Numbered from the stretch's first letter, positions 1 through 8,584 are shown. The stretch is 62,393 nucleotides of DNA from an uncultured Clostridia bacterium (GCA_946499275.1 CAMMRL010000008.1:1-62393); one strand, 5' to 3'. Numbers and translations are program-made. Notes: generated from the letters alone by a model not told the origin.

Positions 1-3000
1 TGGTTTCCCATCCAGAATCCCCGACATGTTCCTTGTCGTCGTATTTGCTCACGACACTGCCGTAGGGGAGCGGGCCGCCGAAAACATACTTGTTGTCCGC
101 TGTAACACCGGGGGTGGAGGAGGAGTACAAAGCGCACAGGGGGGTCCTGCCCGACAGGATTTTAATCCCAACCACTTTGCCTACCGCGTCATATATTTTT
201 TTGTCCGTAGCGTTGCCCAGATCCAGTTCTGGCAGGATGTAGGGATACGGTTCCTTCATTGTCTGGTTATAGTAAAGAATATAGGTATAGGCGGCGACAG
301 CCTGTGCCTTTTGCGCGGCCATATAGCCCGGTGTCCCCGGTGTGCCGAAGGTAGAAGCCGTGCCCAGCTCGGCCTTTACAATTTGGGCTAAAAGGAACTG
401 TAGCTCTTCTTTGTTGGCCGGGCTTGTTTCTACAAGGGTGTCGGGATGTTTCACCTTGCAGTACTCCAGATATTCCGATTCCGGGCGATTGCCGGCGATA
501 ACCGGCGGGACATCCTCTTCCGGCGGCGGGGGAGTCGTAGGCTTCGTGGTCGGGCCGCTGGTCGAGGAGGTCGGCGTAGGATCGGGCTGGGTTGTCGGAC
601 CGACCGTTTCGTCCATCGTGGTCGTAGTCGTTGGCTTGGCCGTAGTGGTTGTAGTGGTTATGGTGGTGGAAGCGGTCGGCGTCGAAGTTGGCGGGACAGA
701 GGAGGATGGCTTGGTGGTTATCACCGTTGTACGCTTACTGGTCGACGTGGTCGAGGTAAACTCCTGGGTGCTGGTGCTTTCGTCGGTGGTTTCCTCCGTT
801 GTCGTTGTTCCGCGGGTGATGGCGGAACCGCTGGGCCGGGTGGTGGTGATGTCCTTTACCTCCGAGGAAACACCCTTCCAGCCGTTGGGCATCACGGCGT
901 CGCTGTTATAGGTGACGCCGCCTAAATCCACGGTTTCCTGTTCGCCCTCCCGCACCTGGCGAGCGGCGACGACCAGGCGGGCGCCGTCAAATCCCGCCAC
1001 ATCATGAAAGGAGGTGGAGAGCATCAGGAGCGAATCCCCTTCCTGCACGTCCACCAGCCCGTCGGGAAAGGCGTATAGCGAGCGGGTCCGGATTTCGCCG
1101 GCAAAATTCAGGAAGTCGGTTTCGTCCGAAAACGTATTGCGGGTGTAGTCAAAGCCCCCGTCCTCCGGCGAGGCGACCACCATAACGGAAAATACCTTCC
1201 ACTTGGCGTTATGGTAAATGGTGTTCATTTCAATGACGGGATGCTCTTTCAAAAACGCCAGGTCGTCGTAATAACGGGTTAAATCGGTAAACATTTGGCC
1301 GCTGCCCACGTTGTTGCCGTAAATCACCAGGGACCGGTTCACCGATTGGGCGGAGACCAGCGCCGCATCGGCGTCAAAATACGGGACGCCGTAGATGGTG
1401 GGCTGCCTATCGAAATTGTGGGTGCGGTAATAGTCATCATTTGTACCGCTCATTACGGGATAATTGATGTTGGTTCCATCAATTTTCAGCCAGCCGCGCA
1501 CATCGCTGTTGCGCGCATACAGCGCATTGAACTGGGAGAGCATCCCGTCGGGCGCATTTTCCAACTCGCTTTCGGTCACCGAGGGGTTGTTGACATTGTA
1601 CAGAAGCACCAGTTGATTATACAGCTTCTGGTTATTCATGGGCTGGAATACATACAAGTATAAAATGGCGGCCGCCGCGGCGATGAGCAGAAGAAAAACG
1701 GCGAGCACCGCGCTTTTGCGAATTACGTCGCCGCGGCTATCCCCTTTCCACGGAAAAACGGCGCGCAGTGGATTTTTTTTCTTTGGCGGGATAACATCCG
1801 CCTGCGGGATCTCCGCCGCCGGAGACGCCGGGGAGCTGAGTATTTCGCCGCCCGCCATCACTGTGGGCATGGCCTCCAGATACCGGCGCACCAGGTCCAG
1901 GGCATGGGAAGTGGCTAGATACCGGATGTATTCCCGGTCCACCGTTCCCTCTTTGGTATCGATTTTTTTGACCCACACCCGTTTTTCATCCGCTAGCGCG
2001 ACATAGACTGTGCCGACCGGCTTGCCCTCACTGGTGTCGGGGCCGGCTACGCCGGTAATTCCCACGCCGAGCTGCGCGTTGCCAACCCGGCGGGCGCCTA
2101 CCGCCATGGCACGGGCGGTTTCCGGGCTGACCGCGCCATATTGATCCAGAATGTCGCTCGGGACGCCGAGGATGTTGTGCTTAATCTCTTTAGAATACGC
2201 GGCAATCCCGCATTCAAAAACGGCGGAAACGCCGGCAACCTCGGTTAGACGGCCGGATAGAAGTCCGGCGGTACAGGATTCCGCCGTGGCGATTTTCATC
2301 TGCTTGTCCAGCAGGAGGACGACCACCGCTTTCTGCAGGCTGCCCACATCCACGCCGTATACGTTTACCCCGAGCCGCCGGCAGATCTCGTCCACCACCG
2401 GGGCGCACAGCGCGAGAGCATCCGCGCGCCCTGCCGCATGCGCGGTGACCCGAAGAATGGCTTCCCCGTCCTTGGCATACAGGCCGACATTGGGGTTGGC
2501 TTCGCTCATCAGGTCCGCCAGGCGTTCGGTTAGCACCGCTTCGGACAGGCCGAACACCCCCACGGTGCGGGAAACGATCGTGCCGCCCGCACAGTTGGAC
2601 AGATACGGTGCGACGTAATCACTGAACATCGGCATGAGTTCGCTGAGCTTCCCGGGCAGAAGGAAAATCTGTTGCCCGTACCGGTCCAAGACACATCCGG
2701 GGGCGGTGCCATGGTCGTTGGGAAACACAGTAGCGCCGCGTGGGAGCCGGGCCTGTTCCTGCACGTTTTCGGGCATTTCCCGGCAGGTGTTCACAAAATA
2801 TTCCTTTATCCGCTCGAAGCTTTCCTGATGCAGCTCCAGGGGAAGGGAGAGCGCATCCGCCAATACCTGTAGTGCGCCGCCGTATTCCTCTTCTCCGACG
2901 GCGAGCACGACAAGCCCGCTGCGGCTCATGGCGAGCCGCAGCGTCTCCCGTAGGGAGTTGCTGCCGGTCCCGACAGTGGAAAGCTGTGTGACTTCAACGC

Positions 3001-3097
3001 CGAAGGCGGCCAGTTCATGGGAAAGGAACTGGCCGCTCGTATTGGCCGTATTGCCGTGTAGCAGCCCGGCGCCAGCGGTGATAATTTCTGCGTTCAT
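1..3097 (-). CDS. CinA - TM - inactive class B sortase - SpoIID-like fusion protein (3' end outside window)
   Basis: I translated one uninterrupted minus-strand frame from the ATG at 3097, which has an AGGAGG-type site just upstream, to the window edge: about 1,032 residues. Residues 1-410 match CinA; the start resembles other CinA N-termini, E273-S-C-T-A-G278 is the CinA_C signature and G346-P353 reads GITGVAGP. Residues 463-484 form a transmembrane helix. Residues about 510-716 match class B sortase (RGWLKIDGTNINYPV, YGNNVGSGQMF, LSTS), but the catalytic His is Asn595 and the catalytic Cys is Ser696; Arg707 is kept. A Thr/Ser/Pro-rich linker (about 738-855) leads to a SpoIID/LytB-like domain with KAQAVAAYTY and a GVTADNKYVFGG segment. 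Topology should be cytoplasmic CinA with extracytoplasmic sortase-like and SpoIID-like parts. SpoIID enzymes are peptidoglycan lytic transglycosylases. The domain calls are firm; the role of the fusion is unknown. It is last of four genes in the operon. Confidence 0.85.
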   Translation of the reverse strand, partial: MNAEIITAGAGLLHGNTANTSGQFLSHELAAFGVEVTQLSTVGTGSNSLRETLRLAMSRSGLVVLAVGEEEYGGALQVLADALSLPLELHQESFERIKEYFVNTCREMPENVQEQARLPRGATVFPNDHGTAPGCVLDRYGQQIFLLPGKLSELMPMFSDYVAPYLSNCAGGTIVSRTVGVFGLSEAVLTERLADLMSEANPNVGLYAKDGEAILRVTAHAAGRADALALCAPVVDEICRRLGVNVYGVDVGSLQKAVVVLLLDKQMKIATAESCTAGLLSGRLTEVAGVSAVFECGIAAYSKEIKHNILGVPSDILDQYGAVSPETARAMAVGARRVGNAQLGVGITGVAGPDTSEGKPVGTVYVALADEKRVWVKKIDTKEGTVDREYIRYLATSHALDLVRRYLEAMPTVMAGGEILSSPASPAAEIPQADVIPPKKKNPLRAVFPWKGDSRGDVIRKSAVLAVFLLLIAAAAAILYLYVFQPMNNQKLYNQLVLLYNVNNPSVTESELENAPDGMLSQFNALYARNSDVRGWLKIDGTNINYPVMSGTNDDYYRTHNFDRQPTIYGVPYFDADAALVSAQSVNRSLVIYGNNVGSGQMFTDLTRYYDDLAFLKEHPVIEMNTIYHNAKWKVFSVMVVASPEDGGFDYTRNTFSDETDFLNFAGEIRTRSLYAFPDGLVDVQEGDSLLMLSTSFHDVAGFDGARLVVAARQVREGEQETVDLGGVTYNSDAVMPNGWKGVSSEVKDITTTRPSGSAITRGTTTTEETTDESTSTQEFTSTTSTSKRTTVITTKPSSSVPPTSTPTASTTITTTTTTAKPTTTTTMDETVGPTTQPDPTPTSSTSGPTTKPTTPPPPEEDVPPVIAGNRPESEYLEYCKVKHPDTLVETSPANKEELQFLLAQIVKAELGTASTFGTPGTPGYMAAQKAQAVAAYTYILYYNQTMKEPYPYILPELDLGNATDKKIYDAVGKVVGIKILSGRTPLCALYSSSTPGVTADNKYVFGGPLPYGSVVSKYDDKEHVGDSGWET

Positions 3098-3208
3098 GCA
3101 ATGATTCCTCCTGCCGTCCTCCTGCCACCCGTCCGGGGCTGTGTGGGGAAGGGGCGGCTCGCCTTGCTTTAGTGACAGCGCGGTACCAAACAATTCTGTG
3201 TGTAACGG

Positions 3209-4387
3209 TTAAATGGAACGGCGGCGTACGTTCTGTATCGCATGGGCGATCAGCATATCCGTGTCCAGCGCTGCTTCGGCCTCCAGCACCTTTTCCAACT
3301 TGGGGCGGGTGCGGGGATGGCGGGGGGTAAAGACCGTGCAGCAGTCTTCATACGGCTGGATCGAAATATCAAAGGTATCGATCCGGCGGGAAATCGCGAT
3401 GATTTCCTCCTTGTCCATCCCGATCAACGGGCGAAAAACCGGCAGCCCGGCCGCCGCGTCGGTGCAGGCGAGAGCGGGGATGGTCTGGCTCGCCACCTGA
3501 CCGACGCTTTCACCGGTAATCAGGGCGCCGCATTCCTCCGCCTTGCCGATTTTGGTAGCGATCCGCATCATAAAGCGGCGCATAATGATGGTAAAAAGGT
3601 CCTCCGGGCAAGCGCGCTGGATTTCCTCCTGAATTTTTGTGAAGGGGACAACGATCAGCTCCATATGCCCGGCATAGGCGGCTACCTGTTCCAGAAGGGA
3701 AACGACCTTCATTTCGGCCCGCTCGCTGGTATAGGGCGGGGAGACGAAGTGGATACACCGCAATTCCACCCCACGCTTGGCCATCATGTACCCCGCCACC
3801 GGCGAATCGATGCCGCCCGAAATCAGCAGCCCGGCCCTTCCGGCGGAGCCGACCGGCATCCCGCCCGCGCCGGGAAGCTGGCGGGCATGGATATACGCGC
3901 CGAAATCCCGGATTTCCACCATCACCAACAGCTCCGGCTGATGGACGTCCACCGTCAGATGAGGGAAGCGTTCCAGCAGGTATTCGCCGGTCCGCTCGCA
4001 GATCGCGGGGGACTGGAGGGGAAAGGCCTTGTCGCTCCGCTTGGCCTCTACCTTGAAGGTTTTGGCGGCGGCGAGGTCGTTCGCCAGATACGCAGCGGCG
4101 GCTTCCATAATGGTACCGATCTCCTTTTCCACCACACAGGCGCGGCTGTAGGCGGAAATCCCGAAGACCTTGGACACCCGGTCACAGGCTTCGTCCATGT
4201 CGAACGCGGGGCTCTCCGGTTCCACATAAATGGCGGATTGGGCTTTGCGCAGGGTACAGGAGCCGAGCGGTTTCAGTCGGTACCGTAGGTTTTTCATCAG
4301 GATGGCTTCAAAGGTTCCCCGGTTCAGGCCCTTCAGGGCGAGTTCCCCGGTTTTGATTAACAGGATTTCGCGTGCGGTCGGTTTCAT
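3209..4387 (-). CDS. thiI: tRNA 4-thiouridine synthase ThiI
   Basis: ThiI adenylates U8 of tRNA and installs sulfur there; in some organisms it also feeds sulfur to thiamine thiazole synthesis. It starts KPTAREILLIKTGELALKG, followed by a ferredoxin-like/THUMP region and, near residue 190, the PP-loop SGGIDSPVAGYMM that binds ATP. It ends after the conserved YEDCCTVFTPRHPRTRP segment, so it is the short Gram-positive type without a rhodanese domain, about 392 residues. I start it at the ATG at 4387; an upstream in-frame TTG at 4417 would add ten residues but lacks a ribosome site. A cysteine desulfurase two genes upstream in the same operon is the expected sulfur donor. Confidence 0.93.
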   Translation of the reverse strand: MKPTAREILLIKTGELALKGLNRGTFEAILMKNLRYRLKPLGSCTLRKAQSAIYVEPESPAFDMDEACDRVSKVFGISAYSRACVVEKEIGTIMEAAAAYLANDLAAAKTFKVEAKRSDKAFPLQSPAICERTGEYLLERFPHLTVDVHQPELLVMVEIRDFGAYIHARQLPGAGGMPVGSAGRAGLLISGGIDSPVAGYMMAKRGVELRCIHFVSPPYTSERAEMKVVSLLEQVAAYAGHMELIVVPFTKIQEEIQRACPEDLFTIIMRRFMMRIATKIGKAEECGALITGESVGQVASQTIPALACTDAAAGLPVFRPLIGMDKEEIIAISRRIDTFDISIQPYEDCCTVFTPRHPRTRPKLEKVLEAEAALDTDMLIAHAIQNVRRRSI

Positions 4388-4435
4388 ATACAGACAAGCC
4401 TTTCGGATAAAATTCAATGGGATGTGCCGGATCTC

Positions 4436-6160
4436 TTATGCCACTGCCGGTTGCACCGGATCCCCCTCCGATGCGGGGGCGGCCGGATCCGTCGGTTTCG
4501 ACGGTTCTTCGGGCGCAGTCTCCTCGGTCGGTTCCTCCGGCTCGGTAGGATTCGTCGGTTCCTCCGGCGTGGTCTCCTCGGTCGGTTCCGTGGGATCAAC
4601 CGGACCGGCCGGATCCGTCGGCCCCTCGGGTTCGGTGGGATCCGTCGGCGTATCGGAAGAAGGTGGGGTGGGATCCGTTGGATCGACCGGTTGGGTGGTA
4701 GTAGTAGTTGTGGTGGCCACGTTGGTTGTGGTAGTCGTGGACGGTGGTGTCGGCACGATGATCGGCGGCGTAGTGGTTTTGCTCCCGTTGGTGGTAACGC
4801 TTCCGGTGGTGGTGCTCGACGTGCCGGTACTTCCGGTTGTGGAACCGCCGTCCGTCCACAGGCCGGGAATAGTGAAATTGCCGGTGTAATACGGATGCAG
4901 ATCGAGATCCTGGTTGGTGTACCAGGCCTGCGGCATAATCACGTCCTCATTTTTGATAATGGTTCCGGTGTTTACCGAAGAGCTTTCACCATCCCGCACC
5001 TTCCGGGCGACCACGGCGCAGCGGCCTTCCTCAAATTTCGCGCCACTGGGGGCGGTGCAGGTGGAGAGGATGAGCAGTTCGTCGTCCGGCTGGACGTCCA
5101 CGTCCCCGTAGTCGAACAAGGAACGTGCGCGGATGTTGGCCACAAAATCCATAAAGTCGGCGTCGCCCGCAAAATCGGTGCGCAAATAATCAAAATAAGG
5201 GCCGTCCTCCTGCCGGGTGTTTAGAAGCATCACGGCAAACACCTTGTATTCCGACCGCTCGTACAGCGTGTCCAGGCTGATTACCGGGGCGGAGCGGGCG
5301 TAATTCAGGCCGTTTTTGGTGTCGAGATAGTAATTCAGCCGGGCGAACATATGGCCGCTGGCCATGTTGTGCCCATAGATAATCAGGGCCTTGTTCTGCG
5401 ATTGTGGCGAATCGATATGGTTACGCTCGTCGAAGAAAAGCGCGCCGTCTTTATGCTTGGCTTTCTGGAAGTTGTGGTTAAGGTAATAGCTGTTGTCCCC
5501 GGAATACATCACAGGATAATCGATATTTAGCCAGCTCCCGCTGCTGTCGGAGTATTTCATCCAGCCCCGGATATCCGAATTGGCGGCGTACAGCGCCTTG
5601 AAGGAATCCATGATTCCTTCGGGATAATTGGACGGATCGTAATCGGCCGGTGGGGCGACGGGGTTTTCCGGGTCGTACAGTTCCCGCACGGTATTGTAGT
5701 TCATCTCCCCGATCAGGGGCTGGATGGCCATATCGTTAATAATGTAGGACAAGGAAGCGATCAGGGTGATCAGCGCTACCATAAACACGCACTTGCGCAC
5801 AATCTCCAGCGCCGAATCCCCTTTGTGGGGGATGAAGCCACTGAGTATGTAGAGCATGCGATCCAAAAAACGGCGGCCGCGGGAACGGGCGTCCGTTTGC
5901 TCGCCCACCCCTGTAGCGGAGGAATCGGGCAAAGCGTCGGCTTCGGTGTCGGCCGGAGAGATGCCGGCCGCGGCTGCGAGAGACGTCTGCGCCGTTTCGG
6001 GCGTTTCGCTTTCCGTCTCCCGGGCGGCGCGGGCTCTCCGCTGCCGCAAGATTTCTTCCAGCGCGATATCCGCCGCGTCCGGTTCCGGAGAAGGTTCCCT
6101 CTCCGTTCCATTCGACGGGATATCGGTGCGGTTGTTTTCATCATCCGGAATATATGCCAT
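4436..6160 (-). CDS. srtB: Class B sortase with Pro/Thr/Glu-rich C-terminal tail
   Basis: Sortases are membrane transpeptidases that anchor secreted proteins to peptidoglycan. This 574-residue protein has a charged cytoplasmic N-terminus (1-120), one transmembrane helix (about 124-143) and a class B sortase domain (about 180-390). All three catalytic residues are visible: His264 in IYGHNMASGHMF, Cys368 in LILSTCTAPSG and Arg380. Residues about 400-574 form a Thr-rich then Pro/Glu/Thr-repeat tail that ends the protein. Typical SrtB enzymes are about 220-270 residues, so the N-terminal region and tail are extra. The domain is paralogous to the inactive sortase domain in the fusion gene ending this operon. 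A secreted protein at 50821-52392 ends in SPGTG, the motif type used by Clostridioides difficile SrtB, and is a possible substrate. Confidence 0.92.
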   Translation of the reverse strand: MAYIPDDENNRTDIPSNGTEREPSPEPDAADIALEEILRQRRARAARETESETPETAQTSLAAAAGISPADTEADALPDSSATGVGEQTDARSRGRRFLDRMLYILSGFIPHKGDSALEIVRKCVFMVALITLIASLSYIINDMAIQPLIGEMNYNTVRELYDPENPVAPPADYDPSNYPEGIMDSFKALYAANSDIRGWMKYSDSSGSWLNIDYPVMYSGDNSYYLNHNFQKAKHKDGALFFDERNHIDSPQSQNKALIIYGHNMASGHMFARLNYYLDTKNGLNYARSAPVISLDTLYERSEYKVFAVMLLNTRQEDGPYFDYLRTDFAGDADFMDFVANIRARSLFDYGDVDVQPDDELLILSTCTAPSGAKFEEGRCAVVARKVRDGESSSVNTGTIIKNEDVIMPQAWYTNQDLDLHPYYTGNFTIPGLWTDGGSTTGSTGTSSTTTGSVTTNGSKTTTPPIIVPTPPSTTTTTNVATTTTTTTQPVDPTDPTPPSSDTPTDPTEPEGPTDPAGPVDPTEPTEETTPEEPTNPTEPEEPTEETAPEEPSKPTDPAAPASEGDPVQPAVA

Positions 6161-6208
6161 GGTTGTACCTTCCTTTCAGCCGTCGGGCGGCGGGATGGGG
6201 CGCACGGG

Positions 6209-7348
6209 CTATCGGGTCCGCCGGATCAGGGTAGAAGCCGCGTCGTACAGCGCGTCGAGCAGCCGGTCAACCTCCTCCGGCGTGGTGGTGTGTGTAAAGC
6301 TGACGCGCAGGGCGGAATCGATCCGCTGCGGGGAAAAACCGAGCGCGGTTAAAACCGGGCTTTTTTTCCCTTTGGAACAGGCCGACCCGCTGGATACATA
6401 CACGCCGCGCTCCGCCAGGAAATGCATCATGGTTTCGCTGCGGATCCCCGGCACGGACAGGTTGAGGATATAAGGGACGGCGTCCGCGGGAGAATTAATC
6501 ACAAAATCATCCCGTCCGTTTAACCCGTCGGTCAGCCGCTGGTTCAGGGCGGAAAACAGCGCGTCCTGTTCACCGAAAGGTGGAACTGCGTCGGCTGCCG
6601 CGCCGAAGGCGCAGTGCAGCGGAACGGCTTCAGTGCCGGGGCGCAGGCCGTTTTCCTGGCTGCCTCCGAAAAGGCGGGGAAGAAGCCGCACCCCCTTGCG
6701 GATATACAGCGCGCCGGAGCCTTTCGGCCCATGGATTTTATGAGAACTCACCGTCATCAGGTCCAGCCCCCATCGGCCGGCGTGGAGAGGGAGCTTCCCC
6801 GCCGCCTGCACCGCGTCGGTATGGATCAGCGCGGAGGGGGCCGCCCGGCGGGCTGCCGGGACCATCCGTTCAATGGGGAAACGGGCGCCGGTTTCATTGT
6901 TCACCATAATAATGCTGACCAGCACGGTATCCGGTCGGCAGGCACCCGCGATTTGTTCCACCGTCAGCGCCCCGTCCGGATCGGGCGTCAGGCGGGTGAC
7001 CTCCCAGCCCTGCCGTTCCAACTCGTCGCAGGAAGCGGACACGGAGGCGTGTTCCACCGCTGTGGTGACGATGTGGCGGCCGGTGCGCTTTTTCGCTTCC
7101 GCTGCGCCGAACAGGGCCAGGTTGTTCGCTTCGGTGCCTCCGGAGGTGAAGACCAGTTCGTCGGGCCGGCAGCCGGCTAGGCGAGCCACCTTTCGGCGGG
7201 CGTCGGATAGCTCCCGCTCCGCGGCGGCGCCCAGCGAATGCAGGGAGGAGGGGTTGCCGAAACAGGCGGTCATCATTTCCATCGCTTTTTCCGCTGCCTG
7301 CGGGCATACCGCCGTGGTGGCGCTATTGTCGAGATACGCGATTTTCAA
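6209..7348 (-). CDS. Cysteine desulfurase (NifS/IscS-like)
   Basis: This PLP enzyme removes sulfur from cysteine as a protein persulfide. Family landmarks in the 379 residues are the N-terminal YLDNSATT, His100 in VEHAS, the PLP lysine K204 in SSHKIHGPKG and the catalytic Cys324 in SSGSACSKGKK. The start is a TTG codon at 7348, chosen because family members begin right before this motif and because GGGAGGG lies 5-6 bases upstream. It is first in the operon, 48 bases before the sortase gene, with thiI downstream, so supplying ThiI is the likely main job. The length of the active-site loop suggests the NifS-like class, but I would not assign iscS or nifS. Confidence 0.92.
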   Translation of the reverse strand: MKIAYLDNSATTAVCPQAAEKAMEMMTACFGNPSSLHSLGAAAERELSDARRKVARLAGCRPDELVFTSGGTEANNLALFGAAEAKKRTGRHIVTTAVEHASVSASCDELERQGWEVTRLTPDPDGALTVEQIAGACRPDTVLVSIIMVNNETGARFPIERMVPAARRAAPSALIHTDAVQAAGKLPLHAGRWGLDLMTVSSHKIHGPKGSGALYIRKGVRLLPRLFGGSQENGLRPGTEAVPLHCAFGAAADAVPPFGEQDALFSALNQRLTDGLNGRDDFVINSPADAVPYILNLSVPGIRSETMMHFLAERGVYVSSGSACSKGKKSPVLTALGFSPQRIDSALRVSFTHTTTPEEVDRLLDALYDAASTLIRRTR

Positions 7349-7496
7349 AGTGGTCCCTCCCGGTAATCGCCGTGTATATCGCTTTTATTCTTCGGATCGA
7401 CTTTTATGGGGAATCCTTTAACCGGATAGGGCGGCTTGTACGTGGTCCCCGCTACGCGGCCCGGTGGATATAGACGAGTATATATATTAGCACTTT

Positions 7497-7525
7497 ATTA
7501 TATACCATATTCCCGCCGCTGACAA
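7497..7525 (-). promoter_or_regulatory. Sigma-A promoter of the desulfurase/sortase/thiI/cinA-fusion operon
   Basis: On the minus strand TTGTCA (7525-7520), a 17-base spacer and a perfect TATAAT (7502-7497) lie about 150 bases upstream of the TTG start. No other promoter-like sequence was noticed before the four minus-strand genes, which are tightly spaced. Confidence 0.75.
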
Positions 7526-7828
7526 CCGCCTTTTTCCGGCCGCATTACAAAGTAAGCAAAAAAAGACGGAAAGCAGGGGGAATACTGGTTATAAATTCCT
7601 TATTTTTGCTTGCCCGAAGGCACTGGTTTCCCTTCCCGCGCATTGTTGACAAACCTGTAATTTCTTTTGGCCTAAGGTTTCAGAAGTGTAATTGTATTGT
7701 AACCAAAAACGGTAGTTTTACACCCGCAATTCAGGATACAATATAGACAACGGGACAGAGAATCCCGGCTAGGCCGTTTCCCGGTGGAGAACCTGGAAAA
7801 ACTGTGAAAAAAGGAGTGACCGTCTGTT
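7526..7828. other. Divergent intergenic region
   Basis: Non-coding space between the minus-strand operon and the plus-strand gene at 7829. An isolated TTGACA at 7646 lacks a matching -10 at 17 bases. A TACAAT at 7737 has only weak -35 candidates, so the plus-strand promoter is uncertain. No riboswitch-like fold was recognised. Confidence 0.4.
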
Positions 7829-8257
7829 ATGAAAAAGAAACGCGTTTACAGTCTGATTCCGGCCATGGTTATTTTGGGACTGATGAGCCTGACGGTCGCC
7901 GTCTCTGCGGAGGAAAACGGGTACTGGACCAGCCGGGTTGACGAACAGGGGAACACCGTGCAGATTTTCGTGTACACCGAGCCGGTGGAATGGGAATACA
8001 GCGACGACGCGTCGCTTGGCCATTGCGACCTGCAGGCTGCGGATGCCGACAGCGCGGCGGAGCCGATCGCCGTCACGGATAAGGCGGACCGCCGTCTGGC
8101 GGGTGCGGTTCCCGAGACGGGGGCTGCGGCGGCCGGCATCGTACAGGCGGAATCGCCCGCGCCGTCCGGGGCGCCGGAGCATGCGCTGTACGGGATTGCC
8201 GCTTTTGGCGTGCTTATCCTCGCCGGGCTGGGATACGCCTTGTATAAAGCGGTGTAA
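7829..8257 (+). CDS. Secreted or membrane-anchored hypothetical protein with VPETG
   Basis: I do not recognise the family. The 142-residue product starts with a signal-peptide-like segment (MKKKR, a hydrophobic stretch to about residue 27, AEENG), has a short extracytoplasmic part and ends in a hydrophobic helix (about 118-140) with LYKAV. VPETG occurs near residue 92, but about 20 residues separate it from the hydrophobic helix and there is no strongly basic tail, so it is not a normal sorting signal. The start has AAAAGGAGTG upstream. A 46-residue single-span protein follows at 8353, probably in the same transcript. Confidence 0.65.
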   Translation: MKKKRVYSLIPAMVILGLMSLTVAVSAEENGYWTSRVDEQGNTVQIFVYTEPVEWEYSDDASLGHCDLQAADADSAAEPIAVTDKADRRLAGAVPETGAAAAGIVQAESPAPSGAPEHALYGIAAFGVLILAGLGYALYKAV

Positions 8258-8352
8258 CCGGCGTACGCCGGAGCAGCGCTTGGGTACATAATCCCGCAAG
8301 TACACAAAACAGTTTACAGCAACCGATCAGCGAAAGGAAAGGATCAGCGACC

Positions 8353-8493
8353 ATGAAGGATTGTTTAAAAACAGCTTTAAAAATCAGCGGGATTGTCCTG
8401 CTTTGTGCGGCGGCCTTGGCGGGGGCGCGCTGCCTGATGGAACGTTGTCTCCCCGGGCGCAGCGGCCCGATGAGCGAGGATTTTGAGGATTAG
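8353..8493 (+). CDS. Small single-pass membrane protein, 46 aa
   Basis: ATG at 8353 follows AAAGGAAAGGATCAG, giving a plausible ribosome site. The peptide has a short polar start (MKDCLKTALK), a hydrophobic helix (about 11-25), a Cys/Arg-containing segment and an acidic end (SEDFED). It sits 95 bases after the previous secreted-protein gene and before a terminator-like hairpin. No family is recognised; evidence for translation is the start context and the sensible membrane-protein composition. Confidence 0.45.
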   Translation: MKDCLKTALKISGIVLLCAAALAGARCLMERCLPGRSGPMSEDFED

Positions 8494-8560
8494 CCCCGTT
8501 TCCGGTCAAGTCGCCGCGTCCATACATTTACTTTTCATCCTACCTCCTTCTTTATACAAT

Positions 8561-8584
8561 CGAATATTCGGGTTCGAACATTCG
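8561..8584. promoter_or_regulatory. Tandem 10-bp palindromes, possible operator
   Basis: CGAATATTCG (8561-8570) and CGAACATTCG (8575-8584) are two near-identical 10-mers, 14 bases start to start; the first is a perfect palindrome. They resemble half-sites of DinR/LexA-type boxes (CGAAC...GTTCG) but do not match the known spacing. No regulator is assigned. Confidence 0.25.

Noticed and set aside
342-911. Plus-strand open frame rich in valine
   Set aside because: Antisense image of the Thr-rich linker in the CinA-sortase-SpoIID gene; no start context.
4230-5224. Plus-strand Gly/Ser/Val-rich open frames
   Set aside because: Antisense to the Pro/Thr/Glu tail of the sortase gene, whose catalytic motifs fix the coding strand.
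8103-8120. VPETG as a normal LPxTG sorting signal
   Set aside because: The hydrophobic helix begins about 20 residues later and the protein ends without a basic cluster.
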